Notes: generated by a model not told the origin, from the sequence alone. Shown: positions 35,435 to 44,245, numbered from the stretch's first letter. The stretch: 64,000 nucleotides of DNA from an uncultured Psychroserpens sp. (GCA_947489585.1 CANLEE010000002.1:299561-363560); one strand, 5' to 3'. Program-made: numbers and translations.

Positions 35435-35467
35435 AAAAAAGCCACTTCAATTGAAGTGGCTTTTTTT
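35435..35467 (+). terminator. Intrinsic terminator of the serine hydrolase gene
   Basis: A 16-bp self-complementary palindrome (35435-35450 with 35451-35466) followed by a T. It lies 17 bases past the stop and falls inside an upstream in-frame extension of the MOSC reading frame, which argues against the earlier MOSC start. Confidence 0.85.
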
Positions 35468-35480
35468 GTACTTTTATTTC

Positions 35481-36122
35481 ATGAAAATCATTTCTACCAA
35501 TATCGCAAAACCTACGACCTTTATCTGGAATGGTAAAGAAGAGAAAACTGGCATCTATAAAATGCCAATACATACACCAATCTACCTAGGAAAAGAAGAC
35601 GTTAAAGGCGATGAAGTTTCCGATAGGAAAGTCCATGGTGGCGTATTTAAAGCCTGTTATTTATTTTCGGCAGATCACTATCCCTATTGGAAAAACTTGT
35701 ATCCCAATTTAGAATGGACCTATGGCATGCTAGGCGAAAACTTAACTGTAGAAGGTTTGGATGAAAAACAACTGAACATTGGTGACATTTATAAGGTTGG
35801 AAATGCGCTAGTGCAGATCACACAACCTAGAGAGCCTTGCTATAAATTTGCGTATAAGTTTAATTCTTCAGAGGTCTTAAAACAATTTATTGATCATGGG
35901 TTTCCGGGTACCTATGTTCGGGTTTTAGAGGAAGGCACGGTAAAAACTGGCGATAGGTTTGAACGTGTTGAAAAAGCAAAGAATAGTATCTCTACTTGGG
36001 ATTTTTTCGAATTGTTATATGCCGAAAACAAAAACAAAGATCACATTAAAGCAATTTTAGATAATGATGCTTTACCACAACGTAAGCGTGCTAAATTAGC
36101 TGCCTTTATTAATAAGGGTTGA
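35481..36122 (+). CDS. MOSC domain protein (YiiM-like)
   Basis: The start is set at the ATG giving MKIISTNIAKPTTFIWNGK, the normal start of the YiiM-type family; the frame is open further upstream but only across a terminator. The 213 residues include the MOSC core: DRKVHGGVFKACYLFSADHYPYW, YGMLGENLTVEGLDE, LNIGDIYKVGNALVQITQPREPCYKFAYKF with the conserved Cys that is proposed to bind the Mo cofactor sulfur. Relatives detoxify N-hydroxylated base analogues such as 6-hydroxylaminopurine. A helicase gene follows by 35 bases. Confidence 0.87.
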   Translation: MKIISTNIAKPTTFIWNGKEEKTGIYKMPIHTPIYLGKEDVKGDEVSDRKVHGGVFKACYLFSADHYPYWKNLYPNLEWTYGMLGENLTVEGLDEKQLNIGDIYKVGNALVQITQPREPCYKFAYKFNSSEVLKQFIDHGFPGTYVRVLEEGTVKTGDRFERVEKAKNSISTWDFFELLYAENKNKDHIKAILDNDALPQRKRAKLAAFINKG

Positions 36123-36157
36123 TTTCTTTAACATATCTTTGTCGTAAATTAATTTCG

Positions 36158-37393
36158 ATGTCATTTAAAGACTTAAAACTTAACAAACCTATTTTAAGGG
36201 CTATTGCCGAAGCTGGTTACGATAATCCTACTTTAGTTCAGGAAAAAACCATTCCAGTTGTATTGGATCGTAAAGATGTGATTACCTCAGCACAAACTGG
36301 AACTGGAAAAACTGCCGCGTTTGCCTTACCCATTTTACAATTGCTTTTTGATAAACAAGATGCACCTAAAAAAGGAAAGACGATTAAAGCACTAGTTGTA
36401 AGTCCGACACGAGAATTAGCCATTCAGATCAACAAAAATTTCACAACCTATGCTACCTATACCAATTTAAGGTCTGCTGTGGTTTTTGGTGGTACCTCTA
36501 TAGAACCGCAAAAAGATATTTTAGCAAAAGGCATTGATATTTTAGTAGCAACACCTGGTCGATTGCTTGACCTCCACAAACAAGATTTACTCAACTTAGA
36601 TTATGTAGAAACCTTTGTTCTTGATGAAGCAGATTTAATGCTAGATATGGGGTTTATCGATGACGTTAAAAAGATAGAACGTTTATGTCCAGAAACAAAA
36701 CAAACACTTTTGTTTTCGGCAACGATGCCCTATAAAGTGGAGCAGCTTGCGAATTCTATATTAAAAGATCCAGAACGTATTGAAGTGACACCAACGTCTT
36801 CTGCAGCAAAAAATGTGAGTCAGGTACTATACTATGTCCCAAAACGCAATAAAATAGAACTGTGTTTACATTTACTTCGGAATACCATAAAAGGCAGTAT
36901 TCTTATTTTTAGACGCACAAAGTTTGGTGTAGATAAACTTGAACAAACGCTTACCAAAAATGGCTATAAAGCGGAACGCTTACATGGTGATCGTACGCAA
37001 AATGAACGTCAAAATGCGCTAGCCGATTTCAAACGTGGAAAGGTCAATATTCTTATAGCGACTGATGTTGCAGCGCGAGGTATTGATATTAATGAATTGG
37101 ATGCTGTAATCAATTTTGATTTACCTAACGTACCAGAAACGTATGTACATCGCATTGGGAGAACTGGTCGTGCAGGCGAATTTGGTAATTCGTACTCATT
37201 TTGCTCAGCAGATGAAAAAACATACATCAAAACGATACAGCAATTGATTAATGTCCAAATTCCTATTGAAGAGAATCATCCGTACCCTTTAGATCCAAAA
37301 GCAAAACCCATTGTTCATAAAAAACAAGGCAGTAAGTATAAAAAAGGACGTAAAGGTGAAGGTTCAAAAAAGAAAAAGAAGCGCTGGTATTAA
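36158..37393 (+). CDS. DEAD-box RNA helicase (RhlE-like)
   Basis: The start is set at MSFKDLKLNKPILRAIAEAGYDNPT, the usual RhlE-type start, rather than at an ATG 39 bases earlier. The 411-residue product has the Q motif (PTLVQ), Walker A AQTGTGKT (45-52), PTRELA, TPGR, DEAD (156-159), SAT, then the helicase C-terminal domain with ATDVAARGID and HRIGRTGRAG. It ends in a Lys-rich tail (KKGRKGEGSKKKKKRWY) that likely binds RNA. It unwinds RNA in ribosome assembly or mRNA decay. A TATCTTTG box at 36134-36141, 17 bases before the ATG, could be its own promoter. Confidence 0.94.
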   Translation: MSFKDLKLNKPILRAIAEAGYDNPTLVQEKTIPVVLDRKDVITSAQTGTGKTAAFALPILQLLFDKQDAPKKGKTIKALVVSPTRELAIQINKNFTTYATYTNLRSAVVFGGTSIEPQKDILAKGIDILVATPGRLLDLHKQDLLNLDYVETFVLDEADLMLDMGFIDDVKKIERLCPETKQTLLFSATMPYKVEQLANSILKDPERIEVTPTSSAAKNVSQVLYYVPKRNKIELCLHLLRNTIKGSILIFRRTKFGVDKLEQTLTKNGYKAERLHGDRTQNERQNALADFKRGKVNILIATDVAARGIDINELDAVINFDLPNVPETYVHRIGRTGRAGEFGNSYSFCSADEKTYIKTIQQLINVQIPIEENHPYPLDPKAKPIVHKKQGSKYKKGRKGEGSKKKKKRWY

Positions 37394-37405
37394 AATAATG
37401 TAACA

Positions 37406-38461
37406 TTGAAAGTCGAAAAGTTCAATCCTGAGATTAATAAAGTATACTTTATAGAAAGTCATACACTTATTCATATTCTATCAGGAAAAGGAAGTATTCA
37501 AGTTGATTTCAAAAACTATTTCGATTGGCAAAAAAAAGCCATCTTCTTAGAAAAAGGGCAATACATCAAGTTTCTTTCCGAGGATTTCACTGTAAGGAGA
37601 ATTGAATTTTCTAATGATACAAAATTCCATAATCCAGAAGTTAGAGTGTTATTTAAACACCTTATCTCTTTAGGCTATATCGATTTATTAGAATGTGCTG
37701 AATGTGAAACATTCTTGTCAGAATCTGTTTTAGCTGATAACTCTTCAGATATCATAGATATTTCTTCAAAACAATGGTTCTGGCAAAATCCTTTTAAAGC
37801 GAGTAAAGAAGAATATCAAGTTATTTTTGATACGAAGGCTATCATTGATAAAGAATATTCGAATCAGCTTACGAGTCATGATTTGGTTAGCTTAATTAAT
37901 GAGCGTGGTTATAACGCCCAAGCTTTGGTAAAAAACAAAATTGGGTTGTCTGTAAAAAACTTAATGAGTTCAAAACGACACAAAGAGAGCTTAAAAGAAA
38001 TTGCGTTTACTGATAAAACGATTCAAGAGATATCGTATGAATTAGGGTTTAAAGATGATGCGTACTTTAATCGTGTCTTTAAAAATTACACAGGACAAAC
38101 ACCAAAAGAATTTAGATCAAATTTTGATTTTGAAAACAGAGATGTATTTACGCAAGATATTATGGAGCTTCTTAGTAAATACCATACACAGGAAAGAGCA
38201 TTAGAGTTTTATGCAAATAAAATGAATCTCTCGATCAAGACTTTATCCAAAAAAGTACAATCGAAAATGAATACCTCTTTAGGTCAATTAATTCGATTAG
38301 AACTCATACATACGGCCAAATTAATGTTATTAGAAGGTGAGCCTATAAATGCAATCTCTGTACGATTAGGCTTTGAGGAACCTAATCATTTTTCTAGATT
38401 CTTTAAGCATTATTCTGGACAAACACCTACCGACTTCAAATTAAAAAAGTACAATTCTTAG
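37406..38461 (+). CDS. Transcriptional regulator with two AraC-type DNA-binding domains
   Basis: A 351-residue protein starting at TTG (no ATG fits), 13 bases after the helicase stop. The N-terminal ~130 residues form a cupin-like sensor (LIHILSGKGSIQVDFKNYFDW). Two AraC HTH domains follow: one at about 150-238 ending TIQEISYELGFKDDAYFNRVFKNYTGQTPKEF, the second at about 250-347 ending PINAISVRLGFEEPNHFSRFFKHYSGQTPTDF. One pair of AraC domains per chain is uncommon. The three genes that follow (SnoaL-like, YHS, membrane protein) are the likely targets. Confidence 0.85.
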   Translation: MKVEKFNPEINKVYFIESHTLIHILSGKGSIQVDFKNYFDWQKKAIFLEKGQYIKFLSEDFTVRRIEFSNDTKFHNPEVRVLFKHLISLGYIDLLECAECETFLSESVLADNSSDIIDISSKQWFWQNPFKASKEEYQVIFDTKAIIDKEYSNQLTSHDLVSLINERGYNAQALVKNKIGLSVKNLMSSKRHKESLKEIAFTDKTIQEISYELGFKDDAYFNRVFKNYTGQTPKEFRSNFDFENRDVFTQDIMELLSKYHTQERALEFYANKMNLSIKTLSKKVQSKMNTSLGQLIRLELIHTAKLMLLEGEPINAISVRLGFEEPNHFSRFFKHYSGQTPTDFKLKKYNS

Positions 38462-38536
38462 TCTTTTTTTTGTAGCAAATTAACTTCCATTTCACTTCAT
38501 CTTTGCAGTGTATTAATTTAATAAAAAACAAAAAAG

Positions 38537-38893
38537 ATGAATATTAAAGAACAAGCAACAAAAATGGATGCTGTAGTATCAACTGGAGCAGTCGTAGATG
38601 CTGTCAAACAGTTTTTCGCAGATGACGCAAGCACATCAGATCACGGTGAAGGCGGAACAACGTCAAACAAAGCCGAAATGATCGCCAAAATGGAAGGTTT
38701 TGTTGGAGCCATTGAAAAAGTGAACGGTATTACGTTACACCATACGCTCGTAGATGGAAACGTATCAGCTTCAGAATTTACTTTTAATTTCGATATGCAA
38801 GGTGGCGGAAAAGTCTACTGGCATGAAATCATTCGTAGAATTTGGAATGATGAAGGAAAAGTAATTCAAGAAGAATACTTTAACGCAGAATAA
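38537..38893 (+). CDS. SnoaL-like / NTF2-fold small protein
   Basis: A 118-residue protein with the NTF2-like layout: VVDAVKQFFADDASTSDHG, then AEMIAKMEGFVGAIEKVNGITLHHTLVDGNVSASEFTFNF and KVYWHEIIRRIWNDEGKVIQEEYF. Such proteins bind or isomerise small hydrophobic molecules, but the active residues are not obvious here. A possible promoter (CATCTTTG ending at 38505) precedes it by about 30 bases. A YHS protein gene follows after 38 bases. Confidence 0.78.
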   Translation: MNIKEQATKMDAVVSTGAVVDAVKQFFADDASTSDHGEGGTTSNKAEMIAKMEGFVGAIEKVNGITLHHTLVDGNVSASEFTFNFDMQGGGKVYWHEIIRRIWNDEGKVIQEEYFNAE

Positions 38894-38931
38894 CAACTTA
38901 AAAATACGTATAAAAACAAAGAATAATAACA

Positions 38932-39405
38932 ATGAAAAATTTAATAAAAACATCAATTTTCGGACTTGCTTTACTCGTAAGTTCTGTAACATTCGGTCAA
39001 GATAAAATGGCTAATAATGTAGATAATAGCAACATTGCACTTCAAGGCTACAGTCCTGTGTCATATCTAGATTTAAAACTTGCCCAACAAGGCAGTAAAA
39101 ATTTTAAATCTGAATATCAAAAAGTCGTGTACTATTTTACTTCTGAAGCTCAAAAAACAACATTTGACAAAAATCCAACAAGGTACTTACCACAATATGG
39201 AGGGTTTTGTGCCTTTGGAACTTATGCTGGCGCAAAATTTAGAGTAGATCCAAATAAGTTTATTGTTAAAGATGACAAGTACTACTTGTACTTAAACAAT
39301 GTAGAATTAGATGCAAAGCAATTATGGTTAGCTGAAAATAATCACGGTAAACTAAAAAGCGTAGCAGATAAAAACTGGAGTAAGTTAAGTAAAACTCATA
39401 ATTAA
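38932..39405 (+). CDS. Secreted YHS-domain protein
   Basis: A 157-residue protein with a signal peptide (IFGLALLVSSVTFGQ, cleavage near residue 22). The YHS domain follows: ALQGYSPVSYLDLKLAQQGSKNFKSEYQKVVYYFTSEAQKTTFDKNPTRYLPQYGGFCAFG, close to the family pattern in which a Cys and aromatic residues bind metal. It probably handles copper or another metal, or a small ligand, in the periplasm. It sits between the SnoaL-like gene and a membrane protein gene, presumably one operon ending at the terminator at 39811. Confidence 0.85.
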   Translation: MKNLIKTSIFGLALLVSSVTFGQDKMANNVDNSNIALQGYSPVSYLDLKLAQQGSKNFKSEYQKVVYYFTSEAQKTTFDKNPTRYLPQYGGFCAFGTYAGAKFRVDPNKFIVKDDKYYLYLNNVELDAKQLWLAENNHGKLKSVADKNWSKLSKTHN

Positions 39406-39433
39406 TTTAAGCAACCTTTTAATATATAAAATC

Positions 39434-39787
39434 ATGAAATTTATCACCAAAAGGATACATGCTTTTTTAGATTATCCAGTTGCCATAGCACTAATTGTCC
39501 TTCCCTTCTTATTAGGTTTAGGAAGTTCGAATCCAATAGCCTTACAATTATCTGTAGCAACAGGTATTGCAGCGTTTATTTTAACTTTGCTCACCGACCA
39601 TCATTTAGGAGTGTTTCGTGTTATACCATACAAGTTTCACCTAATTGTTGATTTTTTAGTCGCAGTAGTCTTCATATTAGCGCCTTTTATCTTTGCTTTT
39701 GAAGGCATTGACGCTTACTATTATTGGATTAATGGCATTGCAGTGCTTTCTGTAGTAAGCTTGCACAAAACTGAAATTGCAGTTTAA
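39434..39787 (+). CDS. Small four-helix membrane protein (SPW-repeat-like)
   Basis: A 117-residue protein with four membrane helices: YPVAIALIVLPFLLGL, LQLSVATGIAAFILTLLTD, FHLIVDFLVAVVFILAPFIFAF and YYWINGIAVLSVVSL. The two halves repeat an LDYPVA...LPF / VDFLVA...APF pattern, like the SPW repeat family. Function unknown. It lies 28 bases after the YHS gene and is the last gene before the terminator. Confidence 0.7.
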   Translation: MKFITKRIHAFLDYPVAIALIVLPFLLGLGSSNPIALQLSVATGIAAFILTLLTDHHLGVFRVIPYKFHLIVDFLVAVVFILAPFIFAFEGIDAYYYWINGIAVLSVVSLHKTEIAV

Positions 39788-39810
39788 AATATGACATTCA
39801 TATTTTAAAG

Positions 39811-39840
39811 AAAACACAGGTTTATAACCTGTGTTTTTTT
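39811..39840 (+). terminator. Intrinsic terminator after the AraC-SnoaL-YHS cluster
   Basis: A 12-bp perfect stem (39811-39822 with 39826-39837), a 3-base loop and a T run. Confidence 0.85.
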
Positions 39841-39887
39841 TGTTAGTAGCTTAAAGTGATTATCTTTAAAACTCAAAACCCAACCAA

Positions 39888-41207
39888 ATGAGTTCAGATC
39901 ATAACAATCCAGCATTTAAAAAGCTACTACAACGACTCCAAGAAGAAAGCTGGCAATTAGAATTAATTATTTCTGGTTTTGCCATTTTCGGTTTAATTAC
40001 AGCTTTTGGACCTATAACAGAAGCTGCTCAAGTCGCAAAAGACAAGCAACAATTAGTCTGGGCAATCATACTTTTTATTGCCATTATTTCTTGTGCAATT
40101 TTGATTTTTAATTTATTACTTCATGTGGTCCTCAGAGGGCTTTGGATTGGCACATTAGGTTTACGCTATGTCTCTGGAGATATTGATTATGAATCGTTAA
40201 AATACAGTGAGAAATTCACAAAATATCTAAAAAAAAGGGTTGGGTCTTTTGATAAGTATGTAGCTACCTTAGAAAACTACTGTAGTATCATATTCGCAGT
40301 ATCATTTCTACTCATCTTTTATGTGTTGGCGCTAACATTCACCATTGTTACCATTGCGCTTATAGCAACTCAAATTATCGACAATGATAATATACCTGAA
40401 GCTTTAAGAATCATTCTAGGTGCAGGTCTTATCATTTTTATTCTTTTTGGAATGATCTTTACATTTATAGATTTCATTACCCAAGGATGGCTTAAAAAGA
40501 AAAAATGGACTTCAAAAATATACTTTCCAATCTATTGGGTTTTTAGTTTTATCACTTTGTCTTTTTTATATAGACCTTTGGTGTATAACTTTTTGGACAA
40601 TAAATTTGGAAGACGCTTGAGTTTTGTATTACTTCCTGTGTACCTACTCATACTCGTTTTAACCTCGTTTAGTTATAAATTTTCTAACTATTTTGAGAGG
40701 ATAGATTATTCTACAGAACATATGGCTAGTAGTGGAAACTATCTCAATTTGATAGACGAAAAAAACACTTCAATTAATGGCGTCGCTATTTCTTCTAAAG
40801 TGATTTCTGAACCTTATATTAATGTTTTTATGCTCTTTACAGATAATCTAGAAAACAATGTTTTTAACTACAACCCAAACTTAAAGCCTGAAAAAGACAG
40901 AAGAGGATTAACAAGTAATATTATTTCGATTAATGATACCGATTGGAATAGCATTAATCAAACTAAAAGAAATTATATCAAAACTGTAAACGATATCTAT
41001 AGCGTTAAAATTGATTCTGTAAATTATGATTCTGAGTTTGTTTTAACTGAAAGTAAACAAAAAAATCTAGGCTTCGAAACCTATATCAAAATTAATGACC
41101 TTGAAGAAGGCAAACATTTATTAAAAGTGATGAGAAAACGTATTAAAAAAGGCGATACGGTTCAACAATATATTAGACAAATACCCTTCTGGTATTTTAA
41201 AGATTAA
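39888..41207 (+). CDS. Polytopic membrane protein of unknown function
   Basis: A 439-residue protein. Six or more membrane helices fill residues ~25-270 (LELIISGFAIFGLITAFG, WAIILFIAIISCAILIFNLLLHVVL, CSIIFAVSFLLIFYVLALTFTIVTIALIA, IILGAGLIIFILFGMIFTFIDF, FVLLPVYLLILVLTSF). The C-terminal ~160 residues are soluble and beta-rich (GVAISSKVISEPYINVFMLFTD). The arrangement could be a transport or sensing protein but I recognise no family. It is convergent with the sigma/anti-sigma pair, overlapping its last 4 bases. Confidence 0.65.
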   Translation: MSSDHNNPAFKKLLQRLQEESWQLELIISGFAIFGLITAFGPITEAAQVAKDKQQLVWAIILFIAIISCAILIFNLLLHVVLRGLWIGTLGLRYVSGDIDYESLKYSEKFTKYLKKRVGSFDKYVATLENYCSIIFAVSFLLIFYVLALTFTIVTIALIATQIIDNDNIPEALRIILGAGLIIFILFGMIFTFIDFITQGWLKKKKWTSKIYFPIYWVFSFITLSFLYRPLVYNFLDNKFGRRLSFVLLPVYLLILVLTSFSYKFSNYFERIDYSTEHMASSGNYLNLIDEKNTSINGVAISSKVISEPYINVFMLFTDNLENNVFNYNPNLKPEKDRRGLTSNIISINDTDWNSINQTKRNYIKTVNDIYSVKIDSVNYDSEFVLTESKQKNLGFETYIKINDLEEGKHLLKVMRKRIKKGDTVQQYIRQIPFWYFKD

Positions 41208-41602
41208 GATTCCAAACGCTTATCAAAATAACGTTTCAACAACGGAATTTGTATACAAAACATTATAGCAAACAATAACACAGCATAAATCATGGTTTGA
41301 GATGGATTAAACTCTGGAAACGGGTTAAAAGAAACAGTCTCTAAACTTAAGTCTCTCAACCATTCATTCTTTATCGTCATATTTCCAAAAATAACATAGC
41401 CAAAAACAGTAATAACACCAATCATAATAAATGACCACATGCGTTTTGAAATCAATGGTTGATATGTTGTCACCGAAGAATTTAATGCCTTTATCTGAGA
41501 CATTACTACGTTTGTAAAATCAAACGAAGGACTTTCAATCGACGATTTTCCCACCACTTTTCGTGACAAGTTATCCAAATGTTTATCTGCGTTCTCTTTC
41601 AT
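41204..41602 (-). CDS. Small membrane protein, possible anti-sigma factor
   Basis: A 132-residue protein with a short cytoplasmic N-terminus (MKENADKHLDNLSRKVVGKSS) and two membrane helices (MWSFIMIGVITVFGYVIFG and TMIYAVLLFAIMFCIQIPLL). Its ATG overlaps the end of the ECF sigma gene by 20 bases, which points to translational coupling. Gene order and topology are those of membrane-bound anti-sigma factors, but there is no zinc-binding HxxxCxxC motif. Confidence 0.6.
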   Translation of the reverse strand: MKENADKHLDNLSRKVVGKSSIESPSFDFTNVVMSQIKALNSSVTTYQPLISKRMWSFIMIGVITVFGYVIFGNMTIKNEWLRDLSLETVSFNPFPEFNPSQTMIYAVLLFAIMFCIQIPLLKRYFDKRLES

Positions 41603-42173
41603 AATGTTCGATTATTTCTGGTTCTAATTGCATCTTTAATATACCTGCTAACTTTTTTCGGCATCTAAACAATTTCACTTTTATAGAATTTGCTGTAATA
41701 CCTACAATCTTAGAAATTTCATCTAAAGATAAGTCATCAAAATAATATAAGGTCAATAAAAAGCTGTCTTCACTTGGCAAGCTCTCAATGCAGCGTTGTA
41801 TAGCCTCCTCCTTTTCACGAGCTTCAATTTGATCTAAAGCATTATCAATAGTTTTTACTTCATGTGCTGTAAACTCATTAATTTCAACATCGTTTAAATA
41901 CTTTTTATTCTTTTTTATACGATCTAAACACGTATTATAAGCCACTCTATAAATCCATGTCGAAAATTTTGAATCGCCTTTAAACTTGTTTAGCGATTTA
42001 TAGGTTTTTATAAAAGTGTCTTGTGCCACCTCTTCAGCTTCCTCCCTGTTTTTCATCATGCGCAATGCCAATGTAAACACCAAATCTTTATACGTATCAA
42101 CCAATACCGAAAAGGCGTTTGTATCGCCATCGATGATTTGATTGATGAGTATTTGATCGTTGTTGGTGGTCAT
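41583..42173 (-). CDS. ECF-type RNA polymerase sigma factor
   Basis: A 196-residue protein with sigma-70 region 2 (AFSVLVDTYKDLVFTLALRMMKNREEAEEVAQDTFIKTYKSLNKFKGDSKFSTWIYRVAYN, about 21-80) and region 4 (LPSEDSFLLTLYYFDDLSLDEISKIVGITANSIKVKLFRCRKKL, about 133-176). No region 1 or 3 is present, as expected for ECF factors. It directs RNA polymerase to a specific stress or envelope regulon. The overlapping small membrane gene is its likely inhibitor. Its target promoter is unknown. Confidence 0.9.
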   Translation of the reverse strand: MTTNNDQILINQIIDGDTNAFSVLVDTYKDLVFTLALRMMKNREEAEEVAQDTFIKTYKSLNKFKGDSKFSTWIYRVAYNTCLDRIKKNKKYLNDVEINEFTAHEVKTIDNALDQIEAREKEEAIQRCIESLPSEDSFLLTLYYFDDLSLDEISKIVGITANSIKVKLFRCRKKLAGILKMQLEPEIIEHYERERR

Positions 42174-42352
42174 TTTATATTAAGACGATTCTTTTTATAA
42201 TACGGTTACAGAAAAACAGTACTATTTTTCATATTATTACATGAATGTAAATTGACACAATTAAAAAAAATTTAAATAATCTGTAACCAAAATTCAAAAC
42301 CTATCGTCATAAGCTCTGAACACTTAAAATTAATCAATTAAAAAACAACATT

Positions 42353-42703
42353 ATGGGCGGAGAAATTCTTATACCAATTAGTATGTTTCTTGCAATGTTT
42401 GGAGTGATATACTTATATCTTTCAACAAGAAACAAAGAACGATTAGCACTTATCGAAAAAGGTGCAGACGCAACAATTTTTATGAAAGGTAGGTCATCAC
42501 GTACGGCTCCTATCTGGAAAGTACTCATCCTTAACCTTGCCCTTTTATTAATGGGAATAGGACTAGGAACTTTTATTGCATCAATTATAGACAATTATTC
42601 TACATTAGATGAAGATGCTATTTATCCTGCCGTAATATTTTTTATGGCCGGTGTTGGACTCTTTATTGGTTTTAACATGACAAAAAATCTAGATAAAGAC
42701 TAA
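42353..42703 (+). CDS. Small membrane protein (DUF6249-like)
   Basis: A 116-residue protein with three membrane helices: GEILIPISMFLAMFGVIYLYLS at the start, WKVLILNLALLLMGIGLGTFIASII in the middle and AVIFFMAGVGLFIGFNM at the end. The segment TRNKERLALIEKGAD between the first two matches the pattern I associate with DUF6249. It is divergent from the ECF sigma gene across a 179-base gap, so it could be part of the sigma regulon. Confidence 0.7.
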   Translation: MGGEILIPISMFLAMFGVIYLYLSTRNKERLALIEKGADATIFMKGRSSRTAPIWKVLILNLALLLMGIGLGTFIASIIDNYSTLDEDAIYPAVIFFMAGVGLFIGFNMTKNLDKD

Positions 42704-42727
42704 TTTATATCTAACCAACTCTTTTTA

Positions 42728-42759
42728 AAAACCACTGTTAATCAACAGTGGTTTTTTTT
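42728..42759 (+). terminator. Intrinsic terminator of the DUF6249-like gene
   Basis: A 12-bp perfect stem (42728-42739 with 42744-42755) with an AATC loop, ending in a T run. Confidence 0.85.
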
Positions 42760-42818
42760 ATTTACCAATAGTTAATGTGTATATTTAGACTTGTAACACT
42801 TGTAATTTTTGCCCTAAA

Positions 42819-43805
42819 ATGAAATATCTCACTAAAGCAACCTTTTTGATTTGTTGTCTTTTTGCGCTAAACCTAACTGCACAAACTAAAATAATAGATC
42901 AAGAAACTAAATTTCCTGTGTCATACGCTACAATATCATTTGGTGACGGACAAGGCTTATTTGCTGATGATGATGGCATGTTTTTTTTTACTGAAAAATT
43001 GTATCCAGATGTCGATTCGCTTTTTATATCAGCTTTAGGTTATAAAGATCTAATATTACCTACTGCCAATCTTCCAAAAACTTTAGAAATGCAAATTGAA
43101 GCCAATAAGTTAGATGAAGTTGTGGTCACTGCTAAAATTGATAGAAAATTTAAAAAGGAAACCATAAAACCTTACCTCGACGACGACTATTATAAATGTT
43201 GGTTGCCAACTATAGAAAGTGAAATTGCTGTCTTTTTTCCTAATGGAAATGAAAAACTAAAAAAAATCACGTCTGTAGTATTTCCAATAACTTTAGAATC
43301 TAGAGATTGGAAAAAACGAAAGCGTGCCAATGCTGATAAACGAAAGTTCTCAACACTTTTTAAAGTGAAATTCTATAAAAATGATAACGGATCACCAGGA
43401 AATGTTATGACGTATACCAATATCGTATTTAGAGTCACCGAAAAAAATGGTGACGAATTTGAACTCGATGTATCAGAGCATGATTTATTTATCCCAGATA
43501 ATGGCTTCTTTGTATCGATTCAGGTTTTAGGCTATACCGATCAAAACGGAAAACTCTTACCAAATAAAAAGTATAAAGAAATTAAAGGCAGAAATGGTAT
43601 TGTAAAAATACCAACAAACTTTAGGCCTCTTCTACCCTTTACTGATGAGATTACAGCACACAATACGTTTATCAAACGCATATTTATTAGTGGCAATAAT
43701 TGGATTCAATTTAAAAAAGGAAATAGTATAGAATCCAGTTTACTAAAAACCAATCTCAACAATTATGGTGTTGGCATTAACTACAATGCTTATAAAATTG
43801 AATAA
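42819..43805 (+). CDS. Secreted carboxypeptidase-regulatory-like domain protein
   Basis: A 328-residue protein with a signal peptide (FLICCLFALNLTAQ). The first 80 mature residues are a CarboxypepD_reg-like beta-sandwich (QTKIIDQETKFPVSYATISFGDGQGLFADDDGMFFF ... LDEVVVTAK). The ~220-residue remainder is beta-rich (KLKKITSVVFPITLESRDWKKRKRANADKRKFSTLFKVKFYKNDNGSPG) and unnamed. Such proteins are common in flavobacterial periplasm or outer membrane. It overlaps the start of the DoxX-like gene by 20 bases. Confidence 0.75.
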   Translation: MKYLTKATFLICCLFALNLTAQTKIIDQETKFPVSYATISFGDGQGLFADDDGMFFFTEKLYPDVDSLFISALGYKDLILPTANLPKTLEMQIEANKLDEVVVTAKIDRKFKKETIKPYLDDDYYKCWLPTIESEIAVFFPNGNEKLKKITSVVFPITLESRDWKKRKRANADKRKFSTLFKVKFYKNDNGSPGNVMTYTNIVFRVTEKNGDEFELDVSEHDLFIPDNGFFVSIQVLGYTDQNGKLLPNKKYKEIKGRNGIVKIPTNFRPLLPFTDEITAHNTFIKRIFISGNNWIQFKKGNSIESSLLKTNLNNYGVGINYNAYKIE

Positions 43806-44151
43806 TTCTTGGCATTTATATCTTATGGCTGTAATCTATGTCATTGCTGGTATCATGCATTTTATAAAACCTAAGATGTATTTACGTATCATGCCAAGAT
43901 ACTTACCAAATCACAAGCTACTGGTCTATTTAAGCGGTATTGCTGAAATTGCGTTAGGCATTGGTTTATGTTTTCCATTATTACGAGTGTTATCAATTTA
44001 TGGCCTCATAGCAATGCTCGTTGTATTTCTTCTGGTTCATTTCTATATGCTGTCTGGTGAGAAAGCATCAGCTGGAATCCCAAAATGGATTTTAATTTTA
44101 CGCATTCCATTGCAATTTGGGTTGATGTATTGGGCTTGGATGTATTTATAG
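43786..44151 (+). CDS. DoxX-like family membrane protein
   Basis: The start is set at the ATG giving MLIKLNNSWHLYLMAVIYV; a further ATG 21 bases upstream is possible. The 121 residues form four membrane helices: MAVIYVIAGIMHFIKP, LLVYLSGIAEIALGIGLCFP, SIYGLIAMLVVFLLVHFYML and ILILRIPLQFGLMYWAWMY, the DoxX/MauE layout. The PRYLPNHKLLVYLSGIAEIALG segment is typical. Members help redox or quinone-linked processes; no specific role can be given. It overlaps the upstream gene, suggesting coupling. Confidence 0.8.
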   Translation: MLIKLNNSWHLYLMAVIYVIAGIMHFIKPKMYLRIMPRYLPNHKLLVYLSGIAEIALGIGLCFPLLRVLSIYGLIAMLVVFLLVHFYMLSGEKASAGIPKWILILRIPLQFGLMYWAWMYL

Positions 44152-44185
44152 AGTTTCTTTAATAGAAAATTTATTAAATCTCATA

Positions 44186-44220
44186 TTGAGTAAAATTCTT
44201 ACAGCAATAGTCTATCTTTG
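44186..44220 (+). promoter_or_regulatory. Promoter of the ELWxxDGT protein gene
   Basis: A perfect TAnnTTTG box, TATCTTTG, at 44213-44220 with TTG at 44186-44188; the gap is 24 bases, longer than usual. A 7-bp inverted repeat (TCTTTGA...TCAAAGA) starts inside the box. Confidence 0.5.
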
Positions 44221-44245
44221 ACTATCATATCAAAGAATGGATACC

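Noticed and set aside
35430..35480. Upstream start for the MOSC protein beginning MTKKPLQLKW
   Set aside because: These codons read through the 16-bp terminator palindrome of the serine hydrolase gene; the internal ATG at 35481 matches the family start.
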